From: Calidifontibacillus oryziterrae
GTDB lineage: Bacteria; Bacillota; Bacilli; Bacillales; Bacillaceae_J
Length of the DNA stretch: 64,000 nt
Assembly (NCBI RefSeq): GCF_000331575.1
Contig: NZ_KB223527.1
Span: forward strand, 1,089,842-1,153,841
Reading direction: 5' to 3'
Shown here: positions 1-7,796 of the stretch, in pieces
How positions within the stretch are numbered: position 1 is the stretch's first letter
How the letters are laid out: the number at the start of each line of letters is the position of its first letter
Notes under the pieces: model-generated
What the model was told of the DNA's origin: nothing
Seen by the model: the letters and a program-made list of their open reading frames with translations, nothing else
The model's database searches: none
Translations under genes and position numbers: made by a program

Positions 1-782
1 TTTTGTTTTATGAAATTGTTAAGGTTTTTTGCCTCTTCTCCTGTAAACATAAAGTTAGGAATCATTCCGATAAAATAACCACCTTCTTTTAAATGCCTTA
101 TCGCTTTTTCTATATATAAATAGTGGATAAAAGAATGATCCATTGTCGTTGTATGTAATTCATAGTCTTTCGCTACTATATCATTTGGATAATAGCCTAC
201 TGGCAAATCTGAAACAATCACATCAACATCATCAACAAAAATCGGTTGAAGGGCATCCTGCTTAAACAACTCTACTTCATGCTTTTGAAGGTTTGATCCA
301 ACAAAGCCTAATTTAATTAGCGTTTCATCTACCTCTACTCCATAAGCACGTATAGCTTTATTCGTATGGTTTAATATGGCCGTCACTAAATTCCCCGTTC
401 CGTAGGCAGGGTCCAATAAGCGTAGAGACGGTTTCGAAACCGTAAGCTTTTCAAAGAGATAGCTTATAAAAAGACATACTGCATCCGGGGTCATTTCATG
501 ATTGGGCTGAACCGCTTCCTTCATTCCCTTCAAAATTGCTAACTGAAACGCCTTCCGGATTTGTTCATTTGAAAATTGATTTAAATGGATCTCTTCATAT
601 TTTTTCAGAAGCCTCTTTTCGGTAAAGGAATGAACCCCCTGAAGAACCGCATTTTGAAATAAATTTTCCCCGCTTTCTGCTAACGCATCCAAATATGATA
701 GATGAAGCTCTTCCTTTAATATATTTGCAGATTCATCCAAAGCCTGAAATAGCTTTTCTATATCAATAACAGGTGGTACCAT
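1..782 (-). CDS. ytxK: YtxK, class I SAM-dependent methyltransferase (C-terminus outside window)
   Basis: The frame runs off the left edge, leaving 260 N-terminal codons. ATG at 780-782 follows an AGAGGAG Shine-Dalgarno. The N-terminal half is helical; the methyltransferase part starts near residue 110 with a LLDPAYGTGNL SAM-binding loop and later has SDLPVGYYP in the place of an N6-adenine-methylase-type NPPY motif. This matches YtxK, the uncharacterised methyltransferase-like protein normally encoded beside tpx and ackA in Bacillus. Its substrate is not known. Its normal neighbour tpx is now about 2.3 kb away because an insertion sequence landed between them; 178 bp of its original upstream sequence survives in the left copy of the target duplication. 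Confidence 0.85.
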   Translation of the reverse strand, partial: MVPPVIDIEKLFQALDESANILKEELHLSYLDALAESGENLFQNAVLQGVHSFTEKRLLKKYEEIHLNQFSNEQIRKAFQLAILKGMKEAVQPNHEMTPDAVCLFISYLFEKLTVSKPSLRLLDPAYGTGNLVTAILNHTNKAIRAYGVEVDETLIKLGFVGSNLQKHEVELFKQDALQPIFVDDVDVIVSDLPVGYYPNDIVAKDYELHTTTMDHSFIHYLYIEKAIRHLKEGGYFIGMIPNFMFTGEEAKNLNNFIKQ

Positions 783-876
783 CTAATCGCTCCTCTGACT
801 ATTTTCTAATGTTTTATTGTAGCATTTGCAAAAGACGACTGCCACCAATTACGTCTATAGTTTACATACCAATCTG

Positions 877-906
877 CAAAAAAAACCACAGTGTTAAAGA
901 CTGTGG
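877..906 (-). terminator. Duplicated copy of the tpx terminator
   Basis: Perfect copy of the hairpin at 3011-3040: CCACAG/CTGTGG stem followed on the minus strand by eight T. It now lies between the insertion sequence and ytxK, where it should stop minus-strand transcripts leaving the element. Confidence 0.75.
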
Positions 907-936
907 CATAAGACCATTGCTTCTTCATATATTGAA

Positions 937-993
937 TTAGTTAGCAATTTTAGCGGCTTCAATTGCCTTTTCATAATTTGGATGATTAGTTGC
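937..993 (-). pseudogene. tpx: 3' fragment of tpx (last 19 codons)
   Basis: These 57 bases equal the final codons of tpx at 3071-3127 and exist only because the target was duplicated on insertion of the IS. There is no start or Shine-Dalgarno. The functional gene is intact at 3071-3571. Confidence 0.9.
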
Positions 994-1029
994 GGGAGTT
1001 TGACACTTAGAATTAATTAAAAATGCTAG

Positions 1030-1055
1030 AAGCCTTGATAGGGCTTATTTTTTTT
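1030..1055 (+). terminator. Hairpin terminator inside the IS left end
   Basis: AAGCC (1030-1034) pairs with GGCTT (1042-1046), followed by a run of eight T. It lies upstream of the transposase promoter and would block outside plus-strand transcription from entering the transposase gene. Confidence 0.6.
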
Positions 1056-1076
1056 GTCAATTTTTCTGTTTTAATA

Positions 1077-1105
1077 TTGAGTACTATTTAGTACTATGTT
1101 ATTAT
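1077..1105 (+). promoter_or_regulatory. Transposase promoter
   Basis: TTGAGT (1077-1082), 17-bp spacer, TATTAT (1100-1105), 33 bp upstream of the transposase ATG. An AGTACT-ATTT-AGTACT inverted repeat (1080-1095) overlaps the -35 box and spacer and could be an operator. Confidence 0.6.
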
Positions 1106-1138
1106 ATAGGTAGATTATAGGGAATCGAGGAGTCGACT

Positions 1139-2857
1139 ATGCGAATAAAAAAGAGCATCTCTAAACATTCTGTTTCTTATTCAGTTATTGAAAATGTCCG
1201 TGATGTAAACGGAAAGTCAACCACTAAAGTGGTCGAAGCTCTTGGTAATGAGGATGAGATTCGTGCCAAGCATCCTGGTGTAGACCCAGAAGAATGGGCA
1301 CGAGCCTATGCGAAAAAATTAACGGAAGAAAAGAAAAAAGAGAAGACCCCTATTATAGCCAAATACCATCCTCATAAAATGATTGATCAGCATCAACGTC
1401 GTTCTTTTAATGTTGGTTATTTGTTTTTACAATCGATTTATTATCAACTAGGTTTATCGCAAGCAATGAAAGTCATTCAAGAAAAATATAAATTTCAGTA
1501 CGATTTAAATGAGATTTTATCCAAAATAATTTATATGCGAGTGCTACACCCAACCTCTAAAAAGAACTCTTTTGAACAAGCAAAATCTTTATTAGAGGGG
1601 ATTCATTGCCAGCCACATCAAATGTATCGTGCACTAGATATCCTGCAAAAAGAATCAGATTTTATTCAACAAACTACATATAAAAACAGTTTAAAATTAG
1701 TCAATCGCCACACGAAGGTTTTGTATTATGACTGTACAAACTATTATTTTGAAATGGAACAAGAAGATGGAGATAAACGGCATGGCATCTCTAAAGAAAA
1801 TCGCCCTAATCCAATTGTTCAAATGGGACTATTCATGGATGCCTCAGGCCTCCCTCTAGCTTTTTCTATTTTTCCTGGGAATGAAAATGAACAAGGTTCA
1901 CTCAAACCTTTAGAAAAGAAAATCCTCAAGGATTTTGAATTATCGGAAATAGTTGTTTGTACGGATGCCGGCTTGTCATCAGAAAAAAATCGTATCTATA
2001 ATACGTTGGGGAATCGGGGATTTATTACAACACAATCCGTAAAAAAGTTAAAAAAACACTTAAAAGAGTGGGTACTAGATCCAGAAGGATGGCACATTAC
2101 CCCTGGTGATAAAGCGATTCACCTTTCAGAAATTGATGACAGCTCCAACAATAAAACTACCTATTTTAAAGAACGTTGGATTAAAGAAGGCGAATTAGAG
2201 CAACGATTACTTGTCACTTTTTCACCGAAATATAAACATTATCAGCAAACCATTCGTGAACGGCAGATTGATCGGGCATTTAAAAAAATAGATATGCCGT
2301 CGGCTTTAAAAAAGAAAAGACCAAATGATCCAACTCGTTTTATAAGTGCGCACCATGCCACAAAAGATGGAGAAATTGCTGATAAAACGCATTTTTCAAT
2401 AGATGAAGCAGCAATCCAAAAAGAAGCTCAATACGATGGTTTTTATGGGATTTGTACAAACCTAGAATCAGATCCATTAGAGTTGATACGTATCAATCAT
2501 CAACGTTGGGAAATTGAAGAAAGCTTTCGTATCATGAAAAGCGAGTTTAAATCCAGACCCGTTTATGTGAAAAAAGATCAACGAGTAGAGGCGCATTTTC
2601 TAACGTGTTTTCTCTCCTTACTGATTTATCGCATACTCGAAAAAAATTTAGATGAACAATTCACTTGTTCAGATATTATACAAACGTTACGTGATATGAG
2701 AATGATGGAGCTATCAGGGGAAGGCTACATTCCGCTATACGAACGAACGGATTTAACCGATAAGCTGCATGAAGCATTTTCTTTTCGGACTGATTATGAA
2801 ATTGTTCCAACAAAAAATATGAAAAAAATTTTAAAACAAACGAAAAAAACAAAATAG
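1139..2857 (+). CDS. IS1634-family DDE transposase
   Basis: 572 residues, full length for the family. The N-terminus has the typical DVNGKSTTKVVEALG segment. The RNase H-like catalytic core shows D198 in YYDCTNYYF, D276 in VVCTDAGLS and E460 in the HQRWEIEESFRIMK motif, with K467 seven residues after E460, as in the Y(2)R(3)E(6)K signature of IS4-like elements (the Y position is N here). ATG at 1139 follows a GAGGAG Shine-Dalgarno. The frame has no stop or shift, so the protein should be able to act. Confidence 0.95.
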   Translation: MRIKKSISKHSVSYSVIENVRDVNGKSTTKVVEALGNEDEIRAKHPGVDPEEWARAYAKKLTEEKKKEKTPIIAKYHPHKMIDQHQRRSFNVGYLFLQSIYYQLGLSQAMKVIQEKYKFQYDLNEILSKIIYMRVLHPTSKKNSFEQAKSLLEGIHCQPHQMYRALDILQKESDFIQQTTYKNSLKLVNRHTKVLYYDCTNYYFEMEQEDGDKRHGISKENRPNPIVQMGLFMDASGLPLAFSIFPGNENEQGSLKPLEKKILKDFELSEIVVCTDAGLSSEKNRIYNTLGNRGFITTQSVKKLKKHLKEWVLDPEGWHITPGDKAIHLSEIDDSSNNKTTYFKERWIKEGELEQRLLVTFSPKYKHYQQTIRERQIDRAFKKIDMPSALKKKRPNDPTRFISAHHATKDGEIADKTHFSIDEAAIQKEAQYDGFYGICTNLESDPLELIRINHQRWEIEESFRIMKSEFKSRPVYVKKDQRVEAHFLTCFLSLLIYRILEKNLDEQFTCSDIIQTLRDMRMMELSGEGYIPLYERTDLTDKLHEAFSFRTDYEIVPTKNMKKILKQTKKTK

Positions 2858-2877
2858 TACTCATTTTTCAACCAACT

Positions 2878-2925
2878 AAAAAACCTTCCAGCACCCTATT
2901 ATAACAAGGGTTTGGAAGGTTTTTC
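2878..2925. terminator. Hairpin inside the IS right end
   Basis: AAAACCTTCCA (2880-2890) pairs with TGGAAGGTTTT (2912-2922), with T runs in both directions. It should end the transposase mRNA and may stop minus-strand transcripts entering from the tpx side. Confidence 0.7.
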
Positions 2926-2949
2926 GCTAAATTAACTGTCAAACTCAGG

Positions 2950-3127
2950 ATTGTAGCATTTGCAAAAGACGACTGCCACCAATTACGTCTATAGTTTACA
3001 TACCAATCTGCAAAAAAAACCACAGTGTTAAAGACTGTGGCATAAGACCATTGCTTCTTCATATATTGAATTAGTTAGCAATTTTAGCGGCTTCAATTGC
3101 CTTTTCATAATTTGGATGATTAGTTGC
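2950..3127. repeat. Right copy of 178-bp IS target-site duplication
   Basis: Identical to 816-993. This copy keeps the tpx C-terminus and the tpx terminator in place, so tpx is intact despite the insertion. Confidence 0.93.
3011..3040 (-). terminator. tpx terminator
   Basis: Stem CCACAG (3020-3025) with CTGTGG (3035-3040), followed on the minus strand by eight T. It lies 30 bp past the tpx stop codon. Confidence 0.85.
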
Positions 3128-3571
3128 TTCAGATACATATTCTACATATGTGATGATATCATTACTATCGACTACAAAAACCGCTCTTGTAAGTAGACGA
3201 AGTTCTTTTATGTAAACTCCATATGCCTCTCCAAAAGAAAGATCGCGATGATCAGATAATGTTTGCACATTTTCAATCCCATTTGCGCCACACCAACGCT
3301 TTTGTGCAAATGGTAAATCTACACTTATCGTTAATACCTTTACATTTGTTAAATTAGAGGCTTCCTCATTGAACCTCCTTGTTTGTGCATCACAAACACC
3401 TGTATCTAACGATGGAACTACGCTTATGAGACGGACATTCCCTTTTGTCCCATCCAGTGTAACTTCAGATAAGTCATTTGCTAAAACTGTGAAATCTGGT
3501 GCTCTATCGCCAACCTTAACTTCATTTCCTACTAGTGTTACTGGATTACCTTTAAATGTTACGTTTGCCAT
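3071..3571 (-). CDS. tpx: Thiol peroxidase Tpx (atypical 2-Cys peroxiredoxin)
   Basis: 166 residues, normal length. Tpx reduces hydrogen and alkyl peroxides in the cytoplasm using thioredoxin. The peroxidatic Cys is C60 in DTGVCDAQT and the resolving Cys is C94 in KRWCGANG, the spacing expected for Tpx. ATG at 3571 follows a GGGGAGG Shine-Dalgarno. In Bacillus the gene lies next to ytxK; here an insertion sequence separates the two. The insertion fell in codons near the C-terminus, but the 178-bp duplication regenerated the 3' end. Confidence 0.95.
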   Translation of the reverse strand: MANVTFKGNPVTLVGNEVKVGDRAPDFTVLANDLSEVTLDGTKGNVRLISVVPSLDTGVCDAQTRRFNEEASNLTNVKVLTISVDLPFAQKRWCGANGIENVQTLSDHRDLSFGEAYGVYIKELRLLTRAVFVVDSNDIITYVEYVSEATNHPNYEKAIEAAKIAN

Positions 3572-3696
3572 CTTATTTTCCTCCCCTAAAGCACATTATA
3601 ATTAAAAAAACTATCTTAAAAATTTATATTCCCTCTAAAGGAAAATAAGAAACATCTTTTTCAATTCCCAATACCTTTTTGAACCTAATCCACATG

Positions 3697-3734
3697 AAAA
3701 AAGTCTCAATAAAGAAAGCTTTTCTAAATTGAGA
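3697..3734 (-). terminator. ytfI-ytfJ terminator
   Basis: TCTCAAT (3704-3710) pairs with ATTGAGA (3728-3734); the loop holds a further AAAG/CTTT palindrome. A six-T run follows on the minus strand. Confidence 0.75.
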
Positions 3735-3772
3735 ACTATTTATTATCCAAATTTATTTGTATATTGTCCCTT

Positions 3773-4255
3773 TTAAATCGGTGGTTCATGCTGCTGCTTT
3801 TCTGATTCTTCCTTTTTGTTATCCTTATTTTGATCCTTATTATTACTTAACATACTTTGAATCTTATCTACAGCTTGTGGTGCTAAGTCTAACAACCGTT
3901 CATACAAGTGGGTACTCTCATCAAGATGAATCATTTTAACCCCTGATGAGTTAACAATTAAAAATGCGATTGGTGTAATCGAGACTCCCGCACCACTACC
4001 ACCACCAAAAGGGAGAGTATTTGCACTGTTTGCTCCGTCACTGCTATCTCCACCCTGTGTTTGTCCTTGACTTTGTCCTTGTAATTGAAACTCACTTCCA
4101 CCTGCCGCAAATCCAAACCCTACTTTGGAAACTGTTAAAATTACACTTCCATCTGGTGTCTCGACTGGATCCCCAATAATTGTATTTACATCAATCATTT
4201 GCTTCAAGCTTTCCATAGCTGTTGTCATTAAGCCTTGAATTGGATGTTCTGACAA
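3773..4255 (-). CDS. ytfJ: Sporulation protein YtfJ (GerW family)
   Basis: 160 residues. The N-terminus (HPIQGLMTTAMESLKQMID) and the VKTVSKVGFGFAAGGSEF-like core are those of YtfJ/GerW, a forespore protein needed for normal germination in Bacillus; the biochemical role is unresolved. The middle is rich in Gln, Gly and Ser, then a hydrophobic SITPIAFLIV segment, and the C-terminus is charged. The start is TTG at 4253-4255, 8 bases after a strong AAAGGAGGT site. It overlaps the 3' end of ytfI by 65 bp, so the two are translated from one message. Confidence 0.88.
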   Translation of the reverse strand: MSEHPIQGLMTTAMESLKQMIDVNTIIGDPVETPDGSVILTVSKVGFGFAAGGSEFQLQGQSQGQTQGGDSSDGANSANTLPFGGGSGAGVSITPIAFLIVNSSGVKMIHLDESTHLYERLLDLAPQAVDKIQSMLSNNKDQNKDNKKEESEKQQHEPPI

Positions 4256-4907
4256 GTTGACTACCTCCTTTAGTATTTCTCCAATATTTCACTACACTTA
4301 ATGCCGCGACAATAGCATACCCGATCCGAAATGAAATCATACATTCAAATCGTGTTTGTAACAAATTCTCTTGAAAATATGGAGTCACCATTACGTTAGG
4401 AGTGGACATTAATTTCATATACTTACTTACTATACCGATTATTCCACCCTTAAGCGCCCAAATCGTCCCCACAACTATTCCAGTATGAGCTGCATCACCA
4501 AGGCCAACTAAACTTTTCCATTCAAGCTTATGAACAGAAATATGCCTCATGAACTTTTTTACTATGACATGGAGATGAATAACTTTTTCTAAAAATTGCT
4601 TAGCTTTTTTCACATTATTGATTATTTCATTTGGAGTAATCTTTTGTTTATCCTTTGAAAGTAGCGGTTTGTTTTTATTATTTCCGATATTTTGCTTCGT
4701 TTCTATTTCTAAAGATGCACTATCCTTATCAAAGTTTATGAAAGGAACGTTGTAGGTGTATGAGATTAAACCATATAAAGCCTTTATTGTGATCTTAATA
4801 TGGTTATTGTCCTCTGTGTGTAAAACATCTATTTTTATCTTTATCTTTAAAAATAAAAGTAAAATAAAAAGCAAAATGACTGCCAAACCTATTAAGACCC
4901 AATTCAT
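4191..4907 (-). CDS. ytfI: YtfI, DUF2953 membrane protein
   Basis: 238 residues. An N-terminal membrane segment (residues 2-22, MNWVLIGLAVILLFILLLFL) is followed by a basic linker and a DUF2953-type region with VHKLEWKSLVGLGDAAHTG and a second hydrophobic stretch near residue 150. Function unknown; it normally accompanies ytfJ. ATG at 4907 follows GAAGGAG. The C-terminal 20 or so residues are read in the sequence that also holds the YtfJ start, an overlap longer than usual for coupled genes. Confidence 0.85.
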   Translation of the reverse strand: MNWVLIGLAVILLFILLLFLKIKIKIDVLHTEDNNHIKITIKALYGLISYTYNVPFINFDKDSASLEIETKQNIGNNKNKPLLSKDKQKITPNEIINNVKKAKQFLEKVIHLHVIVKKFMRHISVHKLEWKSLVGLGDAAHTGIVVGTIWALKGGIIGIVSKYMKLMSTPNVMVTPYFQENLLQTRFECMISFRIGYAIVAALSVVKYWRNTKGGSQLVRTSNSRLNDNSYGKLEAND

Positions 4908-4958
4908 ACTCCTTCACCACCCTTTCACTTTCCATTATCACCTCTCAGAAAAACAAAT

Positions 4959-4992
4959 AAACCTGCCAAGTGTAATCCCTCAGCAGGTTTAT
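4959..4992 (-). terminator. Terminator downstream of yteJ
   Basis: AAACCTGC (4959-4966) pairs with GCAGGTTT (4983-4990). On the minus strand the stem is followed by a T-rich stretch. It separates the sppA-yteJ unit from ytfI-ytfJ. Confidence 0.65.
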
Positions 4993-5053
4993 AGTATGAA
5001 ATAATGTGAAAATACTGGATATAATATCAACTTAAATGCCTAGTAATATACAA

Positions 5054-5554
5054 TTACCAATGAGAAAGCGTCAAACCTCTACGTTCTTGAACGACTACAG
5101 TGTCGGCAATCCAATCATGCCAGCCCTTTTTCCTTGCTGAAAACCCAGCTACAATAAATCCTAAAAAGAATACCGTTTCACTAATAAATTTCCCAACTAA
5201 TTCTCTAAATACGACTGTACTCCAGGTTAGCTTTTCCTCTGTTTCATTAACAACTCTCAATCCAAATATCATTTTCCCAAGCGTTTGCCCAAAATGCTTA
5301 GTCATGATGATGAAATAAGCATACATAATTAACGCTGTTAAAATGGCAGAAATTGAAAACAGACCCGAATCATCCATAGGGACATTTTGCCACCGTAAAA
5401 AAGGGGCAATTAATATCCGATTTAAACTACCAACAACGATTAAATCAATCATAAACGCCCAGAAGCGCACCCAAAATCCTGCAAAAACAACAAATTTATG
5501 ATCCATTTGTTGTGATTTCTGTTCATTTATAATTCCGATCGTTTGTTCTTCCAT
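5054..5554 (-). CDS. yteJ: YteJ, RDD-family membrane protein
   Basis: 166 residues from ATG at 5554, chosen because AGGAGGGG lies 7 bases upstream; an in-frame ATG 24 bases earlier falls inside sppA and has no such site. The RDD family is named for the Arg-Asp-Asp seen here in a form close to WVRFWAFMIDLIVVG near residue 30. Three membrane segments are apparent (about 30-50, 70-95, 125-145). Its 5' end lies 13 bp past sppA, and in Bacillus YteJ acts with SppA in resistance to lantibiotics and lysozyme. The exact transport or scaffolding role is not settled. Confidence 0.88.
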   Translation of the reverse strand: MEEQTIGIINEQKSQQMDHKFVVFAGFWVRFWAFMIDLIVVGSLNRILIAPFLRWQNVPMDDSGLFSISAILTALIMYAYFIIMTKHFGQTLGKMIFGLRVVNETEEKLTWSTVVFRELVGKFISETVFFLGFIVAGFSARKKGWHDWIADTVVVQERRGLTLSHW

Positions 5555-5567
5555 TTGACATCCCCTC

Positions 5568-6584
5568 CTATCGTGCATAAAGATACATTAGTCGTGGAGA
5601 ATTAGGTTGACTAAGCATATTTGATATATTCGTTAATTCAAAATCAAGGTCACCCACAAACAAGTGTTGACTCATTGAACTAAACAGTGAATCAAAACCA
5701 AATGAAACTCCGTATCTTACAACTGAAACATCGCCCACTTCTTCAAGATCTTTCATCGCAGCAATTGTTTCATCTAAATAACCAAACTCATCAATTAAGC
5801 CTAACTCCTTTGCTTGGCGACCATCATAAATCCGTCCGTCGGCAATTTCCCGTACCTTATCTGGAGACATATTACGACCGTTTACAATAACATCGACAAA
5901 TCCTTCATAAGAATTATCAACCATTTCTTGAAGGATACGTCGTTCTTCATCAGTTATCTCACGAGTCGGACTCATAATATCCTTATGCTCTCCACTTTTT
6001 ATTGTTTCAAACTTCACACCATACTTCTCTGCTAATTGAGCGTAATTGATACCCTGCATAATTACACCTAAAGACCCTGTTAATGTTTCGGGACTTGCAA
6101 AAATTTTATCCGCAGGAGCAGATATATAATACCCTCCTGAAGCTGCCATACTTCCCATCGAGATATAAATCGGTTTTGAATAATTCTCCTGAATATCTAC
6201 GATCCGATCATGCAATTCTGCACTTTCCGAAACTCCACCACCAGGTGAATTCACTCGAATGATAATGCCTTTTACACTATCATCCTCCCCTGCATTTTGA
6301 AGCATTTTTAAAAACTTACGATGATTATATGTAGGTGATTCAAAAAATGCTCCAATCTCACCGGTATCTTGAATTACTCCATTAACATCCAATACAACAA
6401 TACTTCCAAATTCTGAGCCTTCCTCAATTATAGTTTCAGTAAATTCCTTGTTCATTTCTTCCATCCAACTGAATCGCCAATCGTCCTCATTATTAAATGC
6501 TAGTGAAGTTAGAAAATTAACCCCCAATGAAAAGAAAAATAATATAACTGCTATACCAAGCGCTAACCACCGCTTTCCATTCAA
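5568..6584 (-). CDS. sppA: Signal peptide peptidase SppA
   Basis: 338 residues. One N-terminal membrane anchor (residues 5-28), then the S49 peptidase domain outside the membrane. The nucleophile is the Ser of SMGSMAASGGYY (about residue 147) and the general base is the Lys of SGEHKDIM (about residue 198), the Ser/Lys pair of bacterial SppA. The start is TTG at 6582-6584, six bases after AGGAGGAG. SppA degrades signal peptides left in the membrane. It forms an operon with yteJ. Confidence 0.93.
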   Translation of the reverse strand: MNGKRWLALGIAVILFFFSLGVNFLTSLAFNNEDDWRFSWMEEMNKEFTETIIEEGSEFGSIVVLDVNGVIQDTGEIGAFFESPTYNHRKFLKMLQNAGEDDSVKGIIIRVNSPGGGVSESAELHDRIVDIQENYSKPIYISMGSMAASGGYYISAPADKIFASPETLTGSLGVIMQGINYAQLAEKYGVKFETIKSGEHKDIMSPTREITDEERRILQEMVDNSYEGFVDVIVNGRNMSPDKVREIADGRIYDGRQAKELGLIDEFGYLDETIAAMKDLEEVGDVSVVRYGVSFGFDSLFSSMSQHLFVGDLDFELTNISNMLSQPNSPRLMYLYAR

Positions 6585-6882
6585 GAAAAACTCCTCCTTA
6601 TAAAGTTAATAAAGGTTCATCCGGAAATAATGTAAAAAGTTTCCTAAATCCTTCATTAGTTTACCAAATTTAAAACTGAAAATCTTTATGAATTTTATAT
6701 CCGATTATTACTTTTTAATGATTCATAATCTCTCTCCTCTAATTATTAAGTCTTGTCTTCTTTTATCCAACGATTATTTTTTAAATAAAGAAAGATAGAA
6801 TTAGTATAGTTTCTTATTATATAAGCAAATCATAATATAGACAAAGAATTACTAGTTAATCTTTCAAGGAGGACCATAACAT

Positions 6883-7689
6883 ATGCCTAATCGTCGCAAT
6901 TTATTCTTTTTTTATCATCATAATGATCAAACTAATCAACAAGTAGAACAACTAAAAAAGATTGCTGCAGACAATAATTTCTTTGTAATAGAAAATGATG
7001 AAGAAGCAAACATTGTAGTAAGTATTGGTGGAGATGGTACATTTCTGCAAGCAGTTCGAAAAACAGGCTTCCGTGATGATTGCTTATACACAGGTATAAA
7101 TAATACGAGCTCACCTAGCTTATATGCCGATTTCAATATAAATGAAACAGCTAAGCTACTAGATGCTATGTCAAATGAAAATATAGAAGTACGCCGGTAT
7201 CCTACGATAAAGGTGACAATAGATGATCATACATCGTTCTATTGTTTAAATGATTGTTCGATTCGGTCTTCAATTATAAAAACATTTGTTATGGATGTAT
7301 ATATAGATAATCTTCTTTTTGAAACGTTTCGCGGGGACGGCATGGTGGTAGCTACACCTACTGGAAGTACTGGTTATACGAAATCACTTAAAGGTGCTGT
7401 CGTAGATCCAATGCTTCCATGTATTCAATTGAGTGAGCTTGCTTCATTAAATAATATAAAATATCGAACATTAGGATCTTCATTAATATTGAGTGGGGAA
7501 AGAGAATTAACCCTTAAAGTAGTTCAGGATGGTAATGATCATCCAATTATCGGTATGGACAATGAAGCATTAAGCATTCAACATATTAAAAAAATTTCAA
7601 TAAAATTAGGAGACAAACGAATTAAAACTGTAAAACTGAAAGATAATTCCTATTGGGAGAAGGTCCACCGAAAATTTATTCAGCAATAA
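6883..7689 (+). CDS. nadK: NAD kinase (PpnK2/NadK2 type)
   Basis: 268 residues. It phosphorylates NAD to NADP using ATP or polyphosphate in the cytoplasm. The GGDG motif is in SIGGDGTFLQAV (about residue 49), with NNTSSPSLYADF and the C-terminal TPTGSTGYTKS binding loop. Its place between sppA and mbcS is that of ytdI (nadK2) in B. subtilis, the second of two NAD kinases there. ATG at 6883 follows CAAGGAGG. It is transcribed opposite to sppA; the 298 bp between them contain no further gene that I can see and no clear consensus promoter. Confidence 0.93.
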   Translation: MPNRRNLFFFYHHNDQTNQQVEQLKKIAADNNFFVIENDEEANIVVSIGGDGTFLQAVRKTGFRDDCLYTGINNTSSPSLYADFNINETAKLLDAMSNENIEVRRYPTIKVTIDDHTSFYCLNDCSIRSSIIKTFVMDVYIDNLLFETFRGDGMVVATPTGSTGYTKSLKGAVVDPMLPCIQLSELASLNNIKYRTLGSSLILSGERELTLKVVQDGNDHPIIGMDNEALSIQHIKKISIKLGDKRIKTVKLKDNSYWEKVHRKFIQQ

Positions 7690-7691
7690 TT

Positions 7692-7732
7692 GAACAAAAG
7701 CTATAGGCGCCCTGATTAGCGACGTATAAACT
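7692..7732 (+). repeat. Solo left arm of a dispersed intergenic repeat
   Basis: 41 bases, 40 of them identical to 52690-52730, the left arm of a longer element downstream. The similarity stops abruptly at both ends. It starts 3 bases after the nadK stop codon. It looks like a decayed or truncated copy. Confidence 0.75.
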
Positions 7733-7752
7733 GGAATTTGCTAAACAATCAA

Positions 7753-7790
7753 AAAAGCTGGAAGATTTTTTGATCTACCAGCTTTTGTAC
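7753..7790. terminator. Bidirectional terminator between nadK and mbcS
   Basis: AAAAGCTGG (7753-7761) pairs with CCAGCTTTT (7778-7786) around a 16-base loop. It serves the convergent nadK and acyl-CoA synthetase genes. Confidence 0.8.
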
Positions 7791-7796
7791 GTAATA

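Larger units (their letters stand above)
816..993. repeat. Left copy of 178-bp IS target-site duplication
   Basis: These 178 bases are identical to 2950-3127, with no mismatch. They contain the intergenic region upstream of ytxK, the tpx terminator and the last 19 codons of tpx. The two copies flank a complete IS1634-family element, so they are read as a very long target-site duplication. A base at the junction could belong to either the element or the target, so the length is 177-178. Confidence 0.93.
994..2949 (+). mobile_element. IS1634-family insertion sequence, complete, about 1.96 kb
   Basis: Element bounded by the two 178-bp direct repeats. Its ends are inverted: GAGTTTGACA at 996-1005 matches the reverse complement of 2937-2946, and the similarity continues a few bases inward. 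It carries one full-length DDE transposase, a rho-independent hairpin just inside the left end (1030-1055), a consensus-like promoter (1077-1105) and a hairpin inside the right end (2878-2925). Perfect flanking repeats and an intact transposase suggest a recent insertion. IS1634 of Mycoplasma and IS1549 of Mycobacterium are known for unusually long, variable target duplications, which fits this element. Confidence 0.92.

Noticed and set aside
2868..3062. Minus-strand frame of 64 codons across the IS end and the duplicated region
   Set aside because: It runs through two terminators and the IS junction and has no ribosome binding site.
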